This document shows, piece by piece, positions 25,542-35,328 of a DNA stretch of 39,766 bases. Origin of the DNA: Aliagarivorans taiwanensis DSM 22990 (lineage in GTDB: Bacteria > Pseudomonadota > Gammaproteobacteria > Enterobacterales > Celerinatantimonadaceae); the NCBI RefSeq assembly GCF_000429505.1, contig NZ_AUBZ01000040.1, forward strand, positions 1 through 39,766. Direction: 5' to 3'. How positions within the stretch are numbered: position 1 is the first letter of the stretch; every line of letters starts with the position of its first letter. The position numbers and the translations under genes are program-made. The notes below the pieces were generated by a model. It made no database searches. It was given only the letters and a program-made list of their open reading frames with translations, and was not told the origin of the DNA.

Positions 25542-27329
25542 ATGCAAAAAGCCTCGTTTAAGTTGAAGATCATCTTGGTCGTAGTTGCAGTATTACTCGC
25601 CTCCCTCCTGTCATCCTTTCTGGTTACAAAGAGAATAATCAGCGATAGCATCGAGCAAACCTATCTTGAGCATCTGACAACACAAGTCGAGCTGATCTCG
25701 GAGCGGGTTGAATCCGAAGTGGCATCAGGGATCCGCATCGCCGAGAGTGTTAACCTCAATCTCTCTAATCTCGCCCATATTCAACACGCGACTGGGTTTT
25801 ATCGCGTATCCAAAGTGATGTTTGGCTCCTTGTTCACCCCCGATCCTGAGGTCGAGTTTGTTGAAGGGCAGCCGCCCACGTTCACCAAGCTTGATGAGGC
25901 CACCGAGCAGCATTATTTACAGCTAGATGAAATCGCCCAACGTGAGATTAATCTTAGTAATGTGTTTTACGACAGCGGCATACCGCTGATGTCGATTTCC
26001 CAAAGCTCACTGGACTCCAGTGGCGGTACCGACATCTTTATTCTCGACTTGTCGAGGATCTTGCAAGGTCTTGAGAACAAAGACGTTGAAGGCGGCTACA
26101 TCCAAGTTATCGATAATAACGGCGAGGTGGTGTTCTCCAACCTTGTGGACGTGGACGATGTGACTAGCCTGGAGCAGAGTATCTCGATCCACGACCGCGA
26201 GTGGAAGGTCACCGGCTATATCGACAATCAATACATTGCCCAAAAAAGTGCTGACCTAAACCAGCGCATCACCCTGCTAATGCTTCTGGCCGCGGCGCTG
26301 TTTGTCGCTGTTGCTGTGATTGCCATCAACCTGACCTATCGGCCGATCTCTGCCTTGCGCGGGGTGATTGATGCGCTGTCATCCGGCGAGGCCGATCTGA
26401 CCCGTCGGCTGAATGTCACCAACAATGACGATATCGGCAAGATCTCCTCAGGGGTAAACAGCTTTGTTAGCAACCTGCAATCGATTTTGTTGAACCTGCG
26501 CAGCTCCAGTGAGCAGACCACCCATCAGGTCGGGGAACTGCAAGATAAAACCGACGCCAACGAATCAATGATGCTGCGCCACAACGAAGAGATTATCCAG
26601 GTGGTTACCGCTGTCGGTCAGATGGCGCAGGCCGCCGATAGCGTGGCCCAATCGAGCGAAGAGGCCTCTGCGCTTGCTCAAGAAGCACTGACCAGCGCCG
26701 ATGCCAGTAAGCAAGTGGTTGAAGAGTCGGTCACCTCGGTGAATGCACTGAGCTCGGAGTTCGAGCAGATGGTGAAGTCCGCCAACTCGATGAACGCCGA
26801 TGTAGAGAAGATTTCCACGGTCCTCGATGTGATCGGTGGTATTGCTGAGCAGACCAACCTGCTGGCACTCAACGCTGCCATTGAAGCTGCGCGTGCTGGC
26901 GAGCAGGGCCGAGGGTTTGCGGTGGTCGCTGACGAAGTTCGACTATTGGCTGCCCGCACCCAGCAAAGCACCTCTGATATTGAGAACATGCTAACCAATC
27001 TGCAGCAGGGCAGTCAGGCGGTTAAGCAAGAGCTGGAAGCAACCCGATTAAGCTGCTTGGCCACCTCTGACCAAACTATGAAGGTGCATGGGTCTCTGGA
27101 CTTGGTGCTCAATGCAGTTAACGAAATCGTGGCTCGGAACCAGGAAATTGCCTCCGCCGCCACCGAGCAGCGCACTGTGACCAGTGAGATCCACCAACGT
27201 ATTGAAGAGATCAATGGCATGGTGGAAGACCTGAAAGTGAATAGCCGGCAATCTGTTTCCAATATGAAAGAGCTGGCTAAAGCAAATCAATCGGTTGACG
27301 AGTTAGTCGGGCGTTTCACCCTGGCTTAA
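25542..27329 (+). CDS. Methyl-accepting chemotaxis protein
   Basis: A 595-residue chemoreceptor. It has a first membrane helix at about residues 9-29 ([19 protein letters not shown]), a periplasmic sensor of about 210 residues, and a second helix at about residues 246-266 ([20 protein letters not shown]). A HAMP domain ([25 protein letters not shown]) and a long coiled-coil signalling domain follow, with the conserved tip [32 protein letters not shown]. There is no C-terminal CheR-binding pentapeptide. Start ATG 25542 is preferred to the TTG 36 nt upstream. Its place between the oligosaccharide-binding protein and the porin suggests chemotaxis towards agar fragments, either directly or through the binding protein. 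Confidence 0.93.
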   Translation: MQKASFKLKIILVVVAVLLASLLSSFLVTKRIISDSIEQTYLEHLTTQVELISERVESEVASGIRIAESVNLNLSNLAHIQHATGFYRVSKVMFGSLFTPDPEVEFVEGQPPTFTKLDEATEQHYLQLDEIAQREINLSNVFYDSGIPLMSISQSSLDSSGGTDIFILDLSRILQGLENKDVEGGYIQVIDNNGEVVFSNLVDVDDVTSLEQSISIHDREWKVTGYIDNQYIAQKSADLNQRITLLMLLAAALFVAVAVIAINLTYRPISALRGVIDALSSGEADLTRRLNVTNNDDIGKISSGVNSFVSNLQSILLNLRSSSEQTTHQVGELQDKTDANESMMLRHNEEIIQVVTAVGQMAQAADSVAQSSEEASALAQEALTSADASKQVVEESVTSVNALSSEFEQMVKSANSMNADVEKISTVLDVIGGIAEQTNLLALNAAIEAARAGEQGRGFAVVADEVRLLAARTQQSTSDIENMLTNLQQGSQAVKQELEATRLSCLATSDQTMKVHGSLDLVLNAVNEIVARNQEIASAATEQRTVTSEIHQRIEEINGMVEDLKVNSRQSVSNMKELAKANQSVDELVGRFTLA

Positions 27330-27358
27330 CTTAGCGCACGTTTTGCAAAGTCTGTTTT

Positions 27359-27385
27359 AGGGTCGGCTAGTCAATGGTCGACCCT
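27359..27385 (+). terminator. Probable terminator after the chemoreceptor
   Basis: AGGGTCG (27359-27365) pairs with CGACCCT (27379-27385), followed by an A/T-rich stretch (TATATTATCTT) rather than a pure T-run. The gap to the porin gene (27386-27845) has no gene. Confidence 0.45.
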
Positions 27386-27619
27386 TATATTATCTTCTAA
27401 CCGGTACTATGTAAGCTAATTAGTCTGGTATTCAACATCGCTCACAAACCATTCTTACGATGTTGTGGTAAACCTCTCGCTCTTCTATTTGTTTGGCAAT
27501 TGGTAAATCAATGTCGCGTGACATAACTGCTTGTGAAATAAGCGAATAAGCAGATTGCCATTAACTTAAGTCGAATTAAAACAGTGCTTTAAGTTGTTAG
27601 CGTGCTTTGGTTGTGATGT

Positions 27620-27641
27620 TTATGAGATATTGATCTCATTT
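27620..27641. promoter_or_regulatory. Possible CRP-like site upstream of the porin
   Basis: ATGAGATATTGATCTCAT (27622-27639) is an inverted repeat with 7-bp arms. Read on the minus strand, the 22-bp window agrees with the CRP consensus except that both TGTGA cores are TGAGA. It may be a variant CRP site or the operator of another factor. Confidence 0.3.
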
Positions 27642-27759
27642 TTGCTGGTTCAACATATTAGACCAAAATCCGTTATTGGTTGATTGCTGATCAAATATGT
27701 TAGATCTATCACTTTATTTTGGTTGGCCTTTCGATACCATTTCTTCAGCCAATAGGTAA

Positions 27760-27771
27760 TTGGTTAATTAG
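27760..27771. promoter_or_regulatory. Weak UxuR-type site upstream of the porin
   Basis: TTGGTTAATTAG matches 7 of 10 half-site positions of TTGGTNNACCAA, with a perfect left half. It is 75 nt before the porin ATG; other TTGGT half-sites lie at about 27676 and 27719. Confidence 0.3.
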
Positions 27772-27845
27772 TTTTTAGGAAGAACGTACTACTTACTGGA
27801 AATCTAAAAGGGATGTAGGTCCCGGAACGGACGAAAGGAACAATA

Positions 27846-29177
27846 ATGAAAAGCAACTATTTTAAGATCTCAGCAGTGGCGTCTAGCCTTCTGATTGCGA
27901 TGTCTGCACAGGCCGCAATTCCTGAGGGTGCAAGTTTCAAAGGTTATGCCGTAGCAGGTGCTGGTTTCTCGAACAGCGACATTCTGAATACTGCCGCGTA
28001 TGACTGGGCAAACAATGGCTTCAACATCTTCCGCCTAGACGGTACTCACTACGACCACTCTGGTGGCCGCCTGGGTAACGAAGCGAACTGGCTTGAGATG
28101 TACATGGGCTACGGTTTCGCAGAAACTAACGGAATGACGTGGGGCTTCAAAGCAAACGTTGTTTCTGACGGTGCCACTCTGGATCTGGATGAAATCTACA
28201 CCCAAGCGACTGGCGTGTTTAAATCTAACCCTGATGCAACCATCTGGGTTGGTAAGCGCTACTACGGCCGTGTAAGCACAAACATCAACGATACCTTGCC
28301 ACTGCAAAACGATGGCTACGGTTTCGGTATCGAGACCGTTGATATCGGCTTCGCTGATCTGGAACTGAGCGTAACTCGCAACCTGTACGATGGTAGCTCA
28401 AACGATGACCAAAATGCTGTTTTGGGCGATCTGACTGCATTCCAATCTGCGATTAAAGGTATTCACATTACCGATGGCGCTGCACTAGACCTGTTCGCTA
28501 ACTACGGTGCTCATATTGGTCCGAACTCTAAGAGTGACGTAACCAAAGAAAATACTGATAGCGCTTACCAGCTAGCTACCCAACTGCGCTTGGGTGACTG
28601 GAACAACTGGAACAACATCTTCCTGCGCTACAGCAACAATGCTTCACACTCTATCACTGCAACCTACCTGATCATGCCTGAGCATCAGATTGGTGGTTTC
28701 TGGGAAGGTGTTTACAACGTAACTGATAACTACCGCATCCACTATGTATGGTCACACGAGACGTCAATGTTTGATGACGAAGCGCGTTTCCGCACTGGTG
28801 CACGTGGCTACAACTACGGCGACGTAGATAAGAAGCACTGGAACGCTTTGGTATTGCGTAACAGCTACACTTGGAATGAGCGCTTCACTACTGAGCTGGA
28901 AACTGGCTATGAGTCAGCGAAGTTCAAAACTATTGATGGCGGCTCTCAAACCAACGATGGTTACAAAGTGACTCTGTCTCAAAACATCCATATCAACAGT
29001 GGCTTCTGGGATCGCCCAGTTATCCGCTTCTTCGTGACCTACGCGTCTCAAGATGTGGCTAAAGCAACCACCACTGATTGGAACTCTTGTGATGAAAACT
29101 GGGTTTGTGATGGCCCATCTAAAATCGGCAAGACCAACGCAACTACCGTTGGTGCTCAGTTCGAAGCTTGGTGGTAA
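27846..29177 (+). CDS. Maltoporin-like (LamB family) outer-membrane porin
   Basis: A 443-residue outer-membrane sugar porin. The signal peptide ends at about residue 23 (MSAQA-A). The mature protein is rich in alternating aromatic/polar strands, as expected of an 18-stranded barrel. LamB hallmarks are GGRLGNEANWLEMYMGY, WVGKRYYGR...NDTLPLQNDGYGFGIETVDIG and the C-terminal strand GAQFEAWW ending in an aromatic residue. AAGGA precedes ATG 27846. In the agar locus it should let neoagaro-oligosaccharides through the outer membrane. E. coli LamB has a similar length and takes maltodextrins, so the substrate here is inferred from neighbours. Confidence 0.92.
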   Translation: MKSNYFKISAVASSLLIAMSAQAAIPEGASFKGYAVAGAGFSNSDILNTAAYDWANNGFNIFRLDGTHYDHSGGRLGNEANWLEMYMGYGFAETNGMTWGFKANVVSDGATLDLDEIYTQATGVFKSNPDATIWVGKRYYGRVSTNINDTLPLQNDGYGFGIETVDIGFADLELSVTRNLYDGSSNDDQNAVLGDLTAFQSAIKGIHITDGAALDLFANYGAHIGPNSKSDVTKENTDSAYQLATQLRLGDWNNWNNIFLRYSNNASHSITATYLIMPEHQIGGFWEGVYNVTDNYRIHYVWSHETSMFDDEARFRTGARGYNYGDVDKKHWNALVLRNSYTWNERFTTELETGYESAKFKTIDGGSQTNDGYKVTLSQNIHINSGFWDRPVIRFFVTYASQDVAKATTTDWNSCDENWVCDGPSKIGKTNATTVGAQFEAWW

Positions 29178-29212
29178 GCCTCGCTTAATAAGCTGATTTA
29201 GTTAATCCTAGT

Positions 29213-29243
29213 AAAGCCCGCATAGCTGCTATGCGGGCTTTTT
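29213..29243 (+). terminator. Terminator after the porin gene
   Basis: AAAGCCCGCATAGC (29213-29226) pairs with GCTATGCGGGCTTT (29228-29241), and the run of five T (29239-29243) ends the structure. It is a textbook rho-independent terminator. Confidence 0.85.
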
Positions 29244-29269
29244 GTATATCTGAGTTTGTTCAGATAGAT

Positions 29270-29299
29270 AAAAATAGCCCCGGCTAGATGCGTGGGGCT
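29270..29299 (-). terminator. Probable terminator of the GH2 gene
   Basis: On the minus strand AGCCCC (29294-29299 reversed) and GGGGCT (29276-29281 reversed) form a 6-bp stem, followed by ATTTTT. It lies 44 nt after the GH2 stop. Confidence 0.55.
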
Positions 29300-29342
29300 T
29301 TGATTGGCAAACCAAGAATTACCGGGGCAGCCCGAGTCCCCG

Positions 29343-31823
29343 CTAGCGCAGGATAAGAGACTGGTGAATATCGCCGTTTGCGCTTACTTGCAGCGTCACT
29401 AACCCCTCGCCATTGCGGCGCACTAACGCCAAGGCTCTTCCCTGAGAAGTGCTCACCCGCCCACCTTGATAGGCTGCCACGTTATCGATGGCGCCGTTGT
29501 CCACGCCAAGTAGCTCGGCTGGGCCACTGAGCTCAAAGGTTAGCGCCATTTGCTGATGGCGAACTGCGACACCTTGCGCATCCTGCAGTTGAACCGCAAT
29601 ATGGGTGGCATCGTCCGTCTCGAGCGAGGTTGGCTCTTGAGTAAGAGTCAACCCACTTGGTGCGCCGCTGCTGACTAAGCAATCTTCACACACTGGCTGA
29701 CCTTGGGTGTAGCCACGGGCGATTACTTGTCCGTTCTCAAAAGGTATCGCCCAGCGGCATACCCGATCGGCCTGCTGATCTACGCGTACTCGTCCTATAA
29801 CTCGGCCATTCACTTCCAGCTCCAGCTCCTCACAGTTGCTGTAGGCCTGAATCAGCACGGTTTGCTCATCATAGTTCCAGTGGCGGTATTGCTCAGGCCA
29901 CAGCCATAGGCGGGTTTTCCAGGCCTCGCTGTCACGTTCAAAAGCTTGCTGAGTCGCAGGGCCAACCCGGTAGCTGTCAAGATCGCACTCACAGGTGGTG
30001 AGGGTCAGGGTGGGGCTGTCTTGCCATAGCGATTTAAACAAGTAGTAACTGGGTTTAGGGAAGCCGGCACCATCGAGTAGGCCTGAGCCAGTGGCTTTCT
30101 CCGGCCATTTATTGTGCATCTCGCCGAGGTAGTCGATGCCAGTCCAGAGGAACACGCCGGCGACCTGTGGGTTGTCCAGCACCGCTTTCCACTCATGCCA
30201 CTGCGGCAGGTTCTCATTACCGATGATCGGATATTGCGGGTAGTGCTGCTTGGCGTAAGGGTAGATGACCTGGCGATAGCTAAAGCCGACCACATCCAAC
30301 GCCTCGGCGTAGCCAGACAAAAAGCTGGCAGAGGGCAGGATGCAGTTGGCGGTGACTGGTCGGGTGCTATCGAGCTGCTTCACCCATGCCGAGAGCATTT
30401 GCGCGGTCTCGCCGATATCGTGTGTTTGGCGCGGCAGCGTATCGAGGTAGTGCTGGATTTGCTCAGGGCTATGTGGCGGCATACTCCAGAAGTAATTCCC
30501 GGACCACTGAGCGTCAAAGAAGCCAGTGGCCTCAGCATTGCGTGGGTAGGTCCACTCAATCTCATTGCCAATGCTCCACATAAAGATGCAAGGGTGGTTG
30601 CGGTGGGCGAGTAGGGCATTGCTCAGATCGCGCTTGGCGTTGTCGGCAAAGAAATGGGCATAGCCTTGCGAGAGAGCATCGCCGGTTTGGTCTCCCATGT
30701 TAAGGCGCATATCTTTGGGGTAGTCCCACTCGTCAAAGAACTCATCTTGCACCAGCAGCCCTAGCTTGTCGCACAGGCTTAAAAAGGATGCCGATGCCGG
30801 GTTATGGGCGCTGCGCACCGCGTTCACTCCGGCCTGTTTAAGTGTGAGCAGGCGACGGGTCCACACGCTATCGGGCACCGCCGCGCCTACCAAGCCGCCG
30901 TCGTGATGCAGGCATACGCCTTTAATCTGCAGCGCCTGGCCATTTAGCGAGAAACCGCCGCTGGGGTCGAACTCAAACCAACGGATCCCCAGCGGCTGCT
31001 CAAGGCGGTCCACTTCGACACCGTTACACCGTACCGAGGTGACACAGCGATACAGGTAGGGGGAATCTGGTGACCATAGCTTGGGCTGAGCGATCTCAAG
31101 GCTGAGGGTGTGCTCGCTTGCTGTGCTGGCGGTTTGTGATACGCAGGCTAGTGGTGTTTGGCTATTGACGTCGAACACCTCCATCTGTAGCTCTACATCG
31201 GCATCTTTTGGGAGCGGCTTAGATAGCGCAATGCAATGACTGACCACTGCACGCTCCTCACTCACTTGCGGGGTGGTGAGGTGGTGTTGCCACAACGGGA
31301 TATGCAGTTCGTTTGTCAGTAACAGATGCACATTGCGGTAGATACCCGCACCGGGATACCAACGGCTATCGGCAATGCGGCTGCGATCAACATGGATCAC
31401 TAGCTCGTTCTCGTCACCTTGTCGTAAGCGATTGGTAATATCCAGATAAAACGGCGTGTAGCCATTTATCTGATGATGCAAAGGCTCGCCGTTAAGAGTG
31501 AGTGAGGCATGGTTATAGATGCCATCAAACACCAGTAGCGCGCGTTTGTCTGGCTCGCAATCCAGGCTAAAGCGTTTGCGATACCAACCCTGCCCACCGG
31601 GCAGGTAACCGGTCGCGCCTTCGTATTGCTCTGAGAAGGGCTGGCTAACGCTCCAGTCGTGGGGAAGTGTTACTGCTTGCCATTGGTCCTTGTCTGGCTG
31701 AGTGTCGGCAAGCTGAAATTGCCACTGTTCGTTGAATAGTGTTAGCTGCCGTGGGGAGCTTGGATCGAGAGTCTGTAAGTACATCGCTGGGCCCGTTGAT
31801 GAAAAGTGATGGATGAGCGCCAT
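29343..31823 (-). CDS. GH2 beta-galactosidase, possibly agarolytic
   Basis: An 826-residue cytoplasmic glycoside hydrolase family 2 enzyme. Domain order is an N-terminal jelly-roll (about 25-175, VTLPHDWSVSQPF...GQGWYRKRF), an immunoglobulin-like domain (175-285), a TIM barrel (285-600) and C-terminal beta domains (DUF4982-like and Ig-like). The acid/base is E421 (WSIGNEIEW) and the probable nucleophile is E537 (IIGNENLPQ). No signal peptide is seen. Next to GH50 and GH117 it probably removes the non-reducing galactose from odd-numbered agaro-oligosaccharides, as reported for the Vibrio sp. EJY3 agarolytic beta-galactosidase; ordinary beta-galactosidase is the alternative. Start ATG 31823 has AAGG upstream; ATG 31784 is also possible. 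Divergent from the GH50 gene. Confidence 0.88.
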   Translation of the reverse strand: MALIHHFSSTGPAMYLQTLDPSSPRQLTLFNEQWQFQLADTQPDKDQWQAVTLPHDWSVSQPFSEQYEGATGYLPGGQGWYRKRFSLDCEPDKRALLVFDGIYNHASLTLNGEPLHHQINGYTPFYLDITNRLRQGDENELVIHVDRSRIADSRWYPGAGIYRNVHLLLTNELHIPLWQHHLTTPQVSEERAVVSHCIALSKPLPKDADVELQMEVFDVNSQTPLACVSQTASTASEHTLSLEIAQPKLWSPDSPYLYRCVTSVRCNGVEVDRLEQPLGIRWFEFDPSGGFSLNGQALQIKGVCLHHDGGLVGAAVPDSVWTRRLLTLKQAGVNAVRSAHNPASASFLSLCDKLGLLVQDEFFDEWDYPKDMRLNMGDQTGDALSQGYAHFFADNAKRDLSNALLAHRNHPCIFMWSIGNEIEWTYPRNAEATGFFDAQWSGNYFWSMPPHSPEQIQHYLDTLPRQTHDIGETAQMLSAWVKQLDSTRPVTANCILPSASFLSGYAEALDVVGFSYRQVIYPYAKQHYPQYPIIGNENLPQWHEWKAVLDNPQVAGVFLWTGIDYLGEMHNKWPEKATGSGLLDGAGFPKPSYYLFKSLWQDSPTLTLTTCECDLDSYRVGPATQQAFERDSEAWKTRLWLWPEQYRHWNYDEQTVLIQAYSNCEELELEVNGRVIGRVRVDQQADRVCRWAIPFENGQVIARGYTQGQPVCEDCLVSSGAPSGLTLTQEPTSLETDDATHIAVQLQDAQGVAVRHQQMALTFELSGPAELLGVDNGAIDNVAAYQGGRVSTSQGRALALVRRNGEGLVTLQVSANGDIHQSLILR

Positions 31824-32416
31824 CGGGCTGCCTTGTGCGCAAGTTTATGGCTTTTCATGACTTGCATTACGTCAAACTGGCTTAAAGAGCAGACCGATTT
31901 ATCAATATTGGTTTACCTGTTTGCGATATTGCGATCAGACAGGGGGGAAATCAGTGAACAAGCTCACATAACCTGTTTTCCCCGATTTTTAGTACTTATT
32001 ACCTCTAAATAGGTGCCTTAACTAATGAAAAACCTCAAGATTGGTTGACTAAATTGTCAGAAAAACCATTGATTTAGTTAATTTGGTTATCGAATAAATT
32101 TGACTTATCGACCTATTAGCGGAAGTGTTAGCTCAATCACTTTAAATTGGTCGCCCTTTGGCTATCTTTTGACACTGGTGAATGAAACTGGTTGACCAGG
32201 TGCCAAGCTTAAAATGGTAGCACCTCATCAATACCTTCCAGATTATCTCTGCTTTTACCGAACGATTAATGCGTCGACAGCCATGGTTTTGGCCCGCATT
32301 CATCGCTAACAGCAGTGGCAACGATTTCACAATGACTGTGATGCCTCAGGTAAAGGCGCGGGTCATATTGCTCGAAGGGAACTCCTCGGAGCTTAATAAC
32401 AGTACAAGGTGAATGT
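31824..32416. promoter_or_regulatory. Divergent control region, GH2 / GH50
   Basis: A 593-bp gap with no convincing gene. It contains TTGGTTGACTAA at 32041-32052 (9 of 10 half-site positions of TTGGTNNACCAA), TTGGTTATCGAA at 32083-32094 (8 of 10) and CTGGTTGACCAG at 32188-32199 (8 of 10, fully symmetric half-sites). These lie between the two divergent enzyme genes and could regulate both. Confidence 0.55.
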
Positions 32417-35284
32417 ATGAAACTGAGAAAAGCCAGGCTCGCTGGTTTGATTTCTTTAGCACTATTGGGTAGCTATGGCTGCGCGTCGACAAGCGATGAG
32501 GCAAGCGAAGGCGCTGCTGATGCGGCGGCTGAAAAAGCCGAAGATACCGGTGGTGCACTTCCTGAGTTTGAAAGTGATGCAATCCTCTCTCTCGCATCGC
32601 TAGACCACGCCAGCGCCAGCATGGTAAGCGGCCAAGGTGTGACCAAGGGTGATAAGGCGCTGCGCCTTGATTTCGAAGCCGTCTCTGAGGCTAACAAGTT
32701 CAACTACTGGCCGCATATTAAGCTGCGCCCAGAAGGGGGCTTCTGGAACTGGAACGCCAACGGCAGCTTAACCCTGGATATGACCAACCCAAGCGACTCC
32801 CCGGTTAACGTCATTCTGAAACTAGTGGACAACGTGGGCGCCATGGGCGCTGGCACCAACCAAATCAACTACGCCGTGAGTATTGCGCCGGGCGCTACCG
32901 AAAACGTAGAGATGCTGTTTAACGGTACTCAACGTGCGCTGGCAGGCTATTGGGGCGGTGAAAAACTGAATCTGCGTAATCTGGTCGAATTCCAGGTGTT
33001 TGTTCAAGGTCCTGCCGATGAGCAAAGCGTAATTATTGATAACTTCGGTCTGGTTGCCGCAACCGGTGACTTTGTTGCCGCTGATGCTGGCGAAGTGGTC
33101 GTGGAAGGCCCAGTGCCGGGGCTACTTGATATCACCCACTTTGAGAAAGGTGAAGCGCGGGTATTGTCTGATCGCTCCAGCGCACCGAACAAGTTTGTTA
33201 AGCACGGTGACAGCCGCTCGATTGAAGCGGTATTCCCTGAAGGCACCCAATGGCCCAACCTGACCTTTATGGCTGACCAGCCTTGGGATTGGTCTGAGGT
33301 GGGCGATTTTAACCTCGCCGTTGATATGGCCAACATTGGCGATCAGCCCGTGCAACTGTTTGTGCGTATCGATGATGCGGAAAACCAAAACTTTGGCGGT
33401 GTGGCCAACGGTGTTGAGCACAGTATCTCGGCCTACGTAACACTAGCCCCCGGCGATGATGGCACCTACTACATCGCCCTTAAGCAGTTGAGCGACCAGC
33501 TGGTTAGTGGCATGCGCTCTGAGCCGCCGAAGAAGGCCTACAATGCGCAGGCGATCAGCTACGGCTGGGGTGAGACTGAGCTAGACGTGTCGAACATCGT
33601 GTCGATGCAGCTGTATATGGAGAAGGGCAACGATGCCAAGATCCGAGTTGATAGCCTGCGTTTGATCCCCAACATCGATGCCGACACCAGCCGCTACGAA
33701 GGCATTATGGATGAGTTCGGTCAGTTCACCGGTTACGACTGGCCAGAGAAGATCCTCGATGAAGCTCAGCTTCAGCAAGATGGTAAAGAAGCGCTAGCGC
33801 ATATCGGCAACCCGCAACCTCTGGCTGATCGCAGCAAGTTTGGTGGCTGGGCTGAGGGCCCTCGCTATGATGCCACTGGCTTCTTCCGCGTTGAGAAAAT
33901 CGATGGCAAATGGGCGATGATCGACCCAGAAGGCTACCTGTTCTTCGCCACCGGTCTGGCCAACGTGCGCATGGACGACACTGTGACGGTAACTGGTATC
34001 GACTTTGCCGACCCAGATACGCGCGGCGGACAAGAAGTTGCCTCGCAACTGCGTAACGCCATGTTCGAGTGGTTGCCGGAATATGACGAAGAGTTGGCTG
34101 CGAACTATGACTACGCCAGCTACATGCACTCTGGAGCACTGCCTAAGGGTGAGGTATTCAGCTTCTACCGCGCCAACCTGATGCGTAAGTACGACACCGA
34201 CCTGGAAAGTGCGCTAGATATCTGGGAAGAAGTCACCCTGGATCGCATGGTTGACTGGGGCTTTACCACCTTGGGTAACTGGTCTGATCCGCGCTTCTAC
34301 CACAACGAACGCGTTGCCTATGAGGCGCATGGCTGGATTATGGGTGACCACGCTCGCATCAGCACCGGTAACGACTACTGGGGCCCAATCCACGATCCGT
34401 TCGACCCTGAGTTTGTGACCAGCACCCGTAACATGGCGGAGTCGGTGGCCAGCGAAGTGAAAGGGCCAAACGACCCGTGGTTGATGGGTATCTTCGTTGA
34501 TAACGAGATGAGCTGGGGTAACACCCTTAATGAAGCCAACCACTATGGCTTGATCGTTAATGCCTTGAGCTATGACGCAGCTACCAGCCCAGCGAAAGCT
34601 GCCTTCTCGAAAGTACTTAAAGAGAAGTATGGCGAGGTATCGGCATTGAGCAGTGCTTGGGGCGTCGATATTGCCTCGTGGGAAGCCTTCGACAAGTCGT
34701 TTGATCACCGCTCGCGCCTGAGCTCAGCGATGAAGAAAGACTACTCCGAGCTGATGCAGATGCTGTCTGAGAAGTACTTCTCCATTGTACAAGCCGAGCT
34801 TAAGCGTGTGCTGCCTAACCACATGTACCTAGGTGCCCGTTTTGCCGACTGGGGTGTGACCCCTGAGATTGCACGCGGTGCAGCGCCATATGTGGATGTG
34901 ATGAGCTACAACCTTTACGCCGACACCCTGACCGGTAAAGGCGACTGGAGCCGTCTGCCAGAGCTGGACAAGCCAAGCATCATCGGTGAGTTCCACTTTG
35001 GTTCTACCGATACCGGCCTGTTCCACGGCGGTATTGTCGCTGCAGCCGACCAAAAAGACCGTGCCCGCAAATACCGCGAGTACATGGAGAGTGTGATTGA
35101 GAATCCGTACTTTATTGGTGCCCACTGGTTCCAATACCTGGATTCGCCAGCCACCGGTCGTGCCTGGGATGGTGAGAACTACAACATCGGCTTTGTAACT
35201 ATCGGCGACGTGCCTTACGAGGCGCTGGTAGAAGAAGCCAAACAGGTCAACCAAGAGTTGTACCAACTGCGTTACGGCAAGTAA
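32417..35284 (+). CDS. GH50 beta-agarase, probable lipoprotein
   Basis: A 955-residue enzyme. The N-terminus MKLRKARLAGLISLALLGSYGC looks like a lipoprotein signal with Cys22 after GSYG, then an acidic Ala/Glu linker. Two beta-sandwich modules follow (about 50-205 and 220-415; WDWSEVGDFNLAVDMANIGD in the second). The GH50 catalytic barrel covers about 430-955. The acid/base is E697 (FVDNEMSWGN) and the nucleophile E858 (IIGEFHFGS); their spacing of 161 residues equals that in Saccharophagus Aga50D. It should cut agarose or neoagaro-oligosaccharides, probably releasing neoagarobiose, at the cell surface or in the periplasm. A strong terminator and a MITE-like repeat follow. Confidence 0.93.
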   Translation: MKLRKARLAGLISLALLGSYGCASTSDEASEGAADAAAEKAEDTGGALPEFESDAILSLASLDHASASMVSGQGVTKGDKALRLDFEAVSEANKFNYWPHIKLRPEGGFWNWNANGSLTLDMTNPSDSPVNVILKLVDNVGAMGAGTNQINYAVSIAPGATENVEMLFNGTQRALAGYWGGEKLNLRNLVEFQVFVQGPADEQSVIIDNFGLVAATGDFVAADAGEVVVEGPVPGLLDITHFEKGEARVLSDRSSAPNKFVKHGDSRSIEAVFPEGTQWPNLTFMADQPWDWSEVGDFNLAVDMANIGDQPVQLFVRIDDAENQNFGGVANGVEHSISAYVTLAPGDDGTYYIALKQLSDQLVSGMRSEPPKKAYNAQAISYGWGETELDVSNIVSMQLYMEKGNDAKIRVDSLRLIPNIDADTSRYEGIMDEFGQFTGYDWPEKILDEAQLQQDGKEALAHIGNPQPLADRSKFGGWAEGPRYDATGFFRVEKIDGKWAMIDPEGYLFFATGLANVRMDDTVTVTGIDFADPDTRGGQEVASQLRNAMFEWLPEYDEELAANYDYASYMHSGALPKGEVFSFYRANLMRKYDTDLESALDIWEEVTLDRMVDWGFTTLGNWSDPRFYHNERVAYEAHGWIMGDHARISTGNDYWGPIHDPFDPEFVTSTRNMAESVASEVKGPNDPWLMGIFVDNEMSWGNTLNEANHYGLIVNALSYDAATSPAKAAFSKVLKEKYGEVSALSSAWGVDIASWEAFDKSFDHRSRLSSAMKKDYSELMQMLSEKYFSIVQAELKRVLPNHMYLGARFADWGVTPEIARGAAPYVDVMSYNLYADTLTGKGDWSRLPELDKPSIIGEFHFGSTDTGLFHGGIVAAADQKDRARKYREYMESVIENPYFIGAHWFQYLDSPATGRAWDGENYNIGFVTIGDVPYEALVEEAKQVNQELYQLRYGK

Positions 35285-35290
35285 GCCCGA

Positions 35291-35324
35291 GGCAACCTGC
35301 ATAGGGGTGTGGGTTGCCTTTTTT
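35291..35324 (+). terminator. Terminator after the first GH50 gene
   Basis: GGCAACC (35291-35297) pairs with GGTTGCC (35312-35318), followed by six T. It ends 4 nt before repeat copy 2. Confidence 0.8.
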
Positions 35325-35328
35325 AGTG

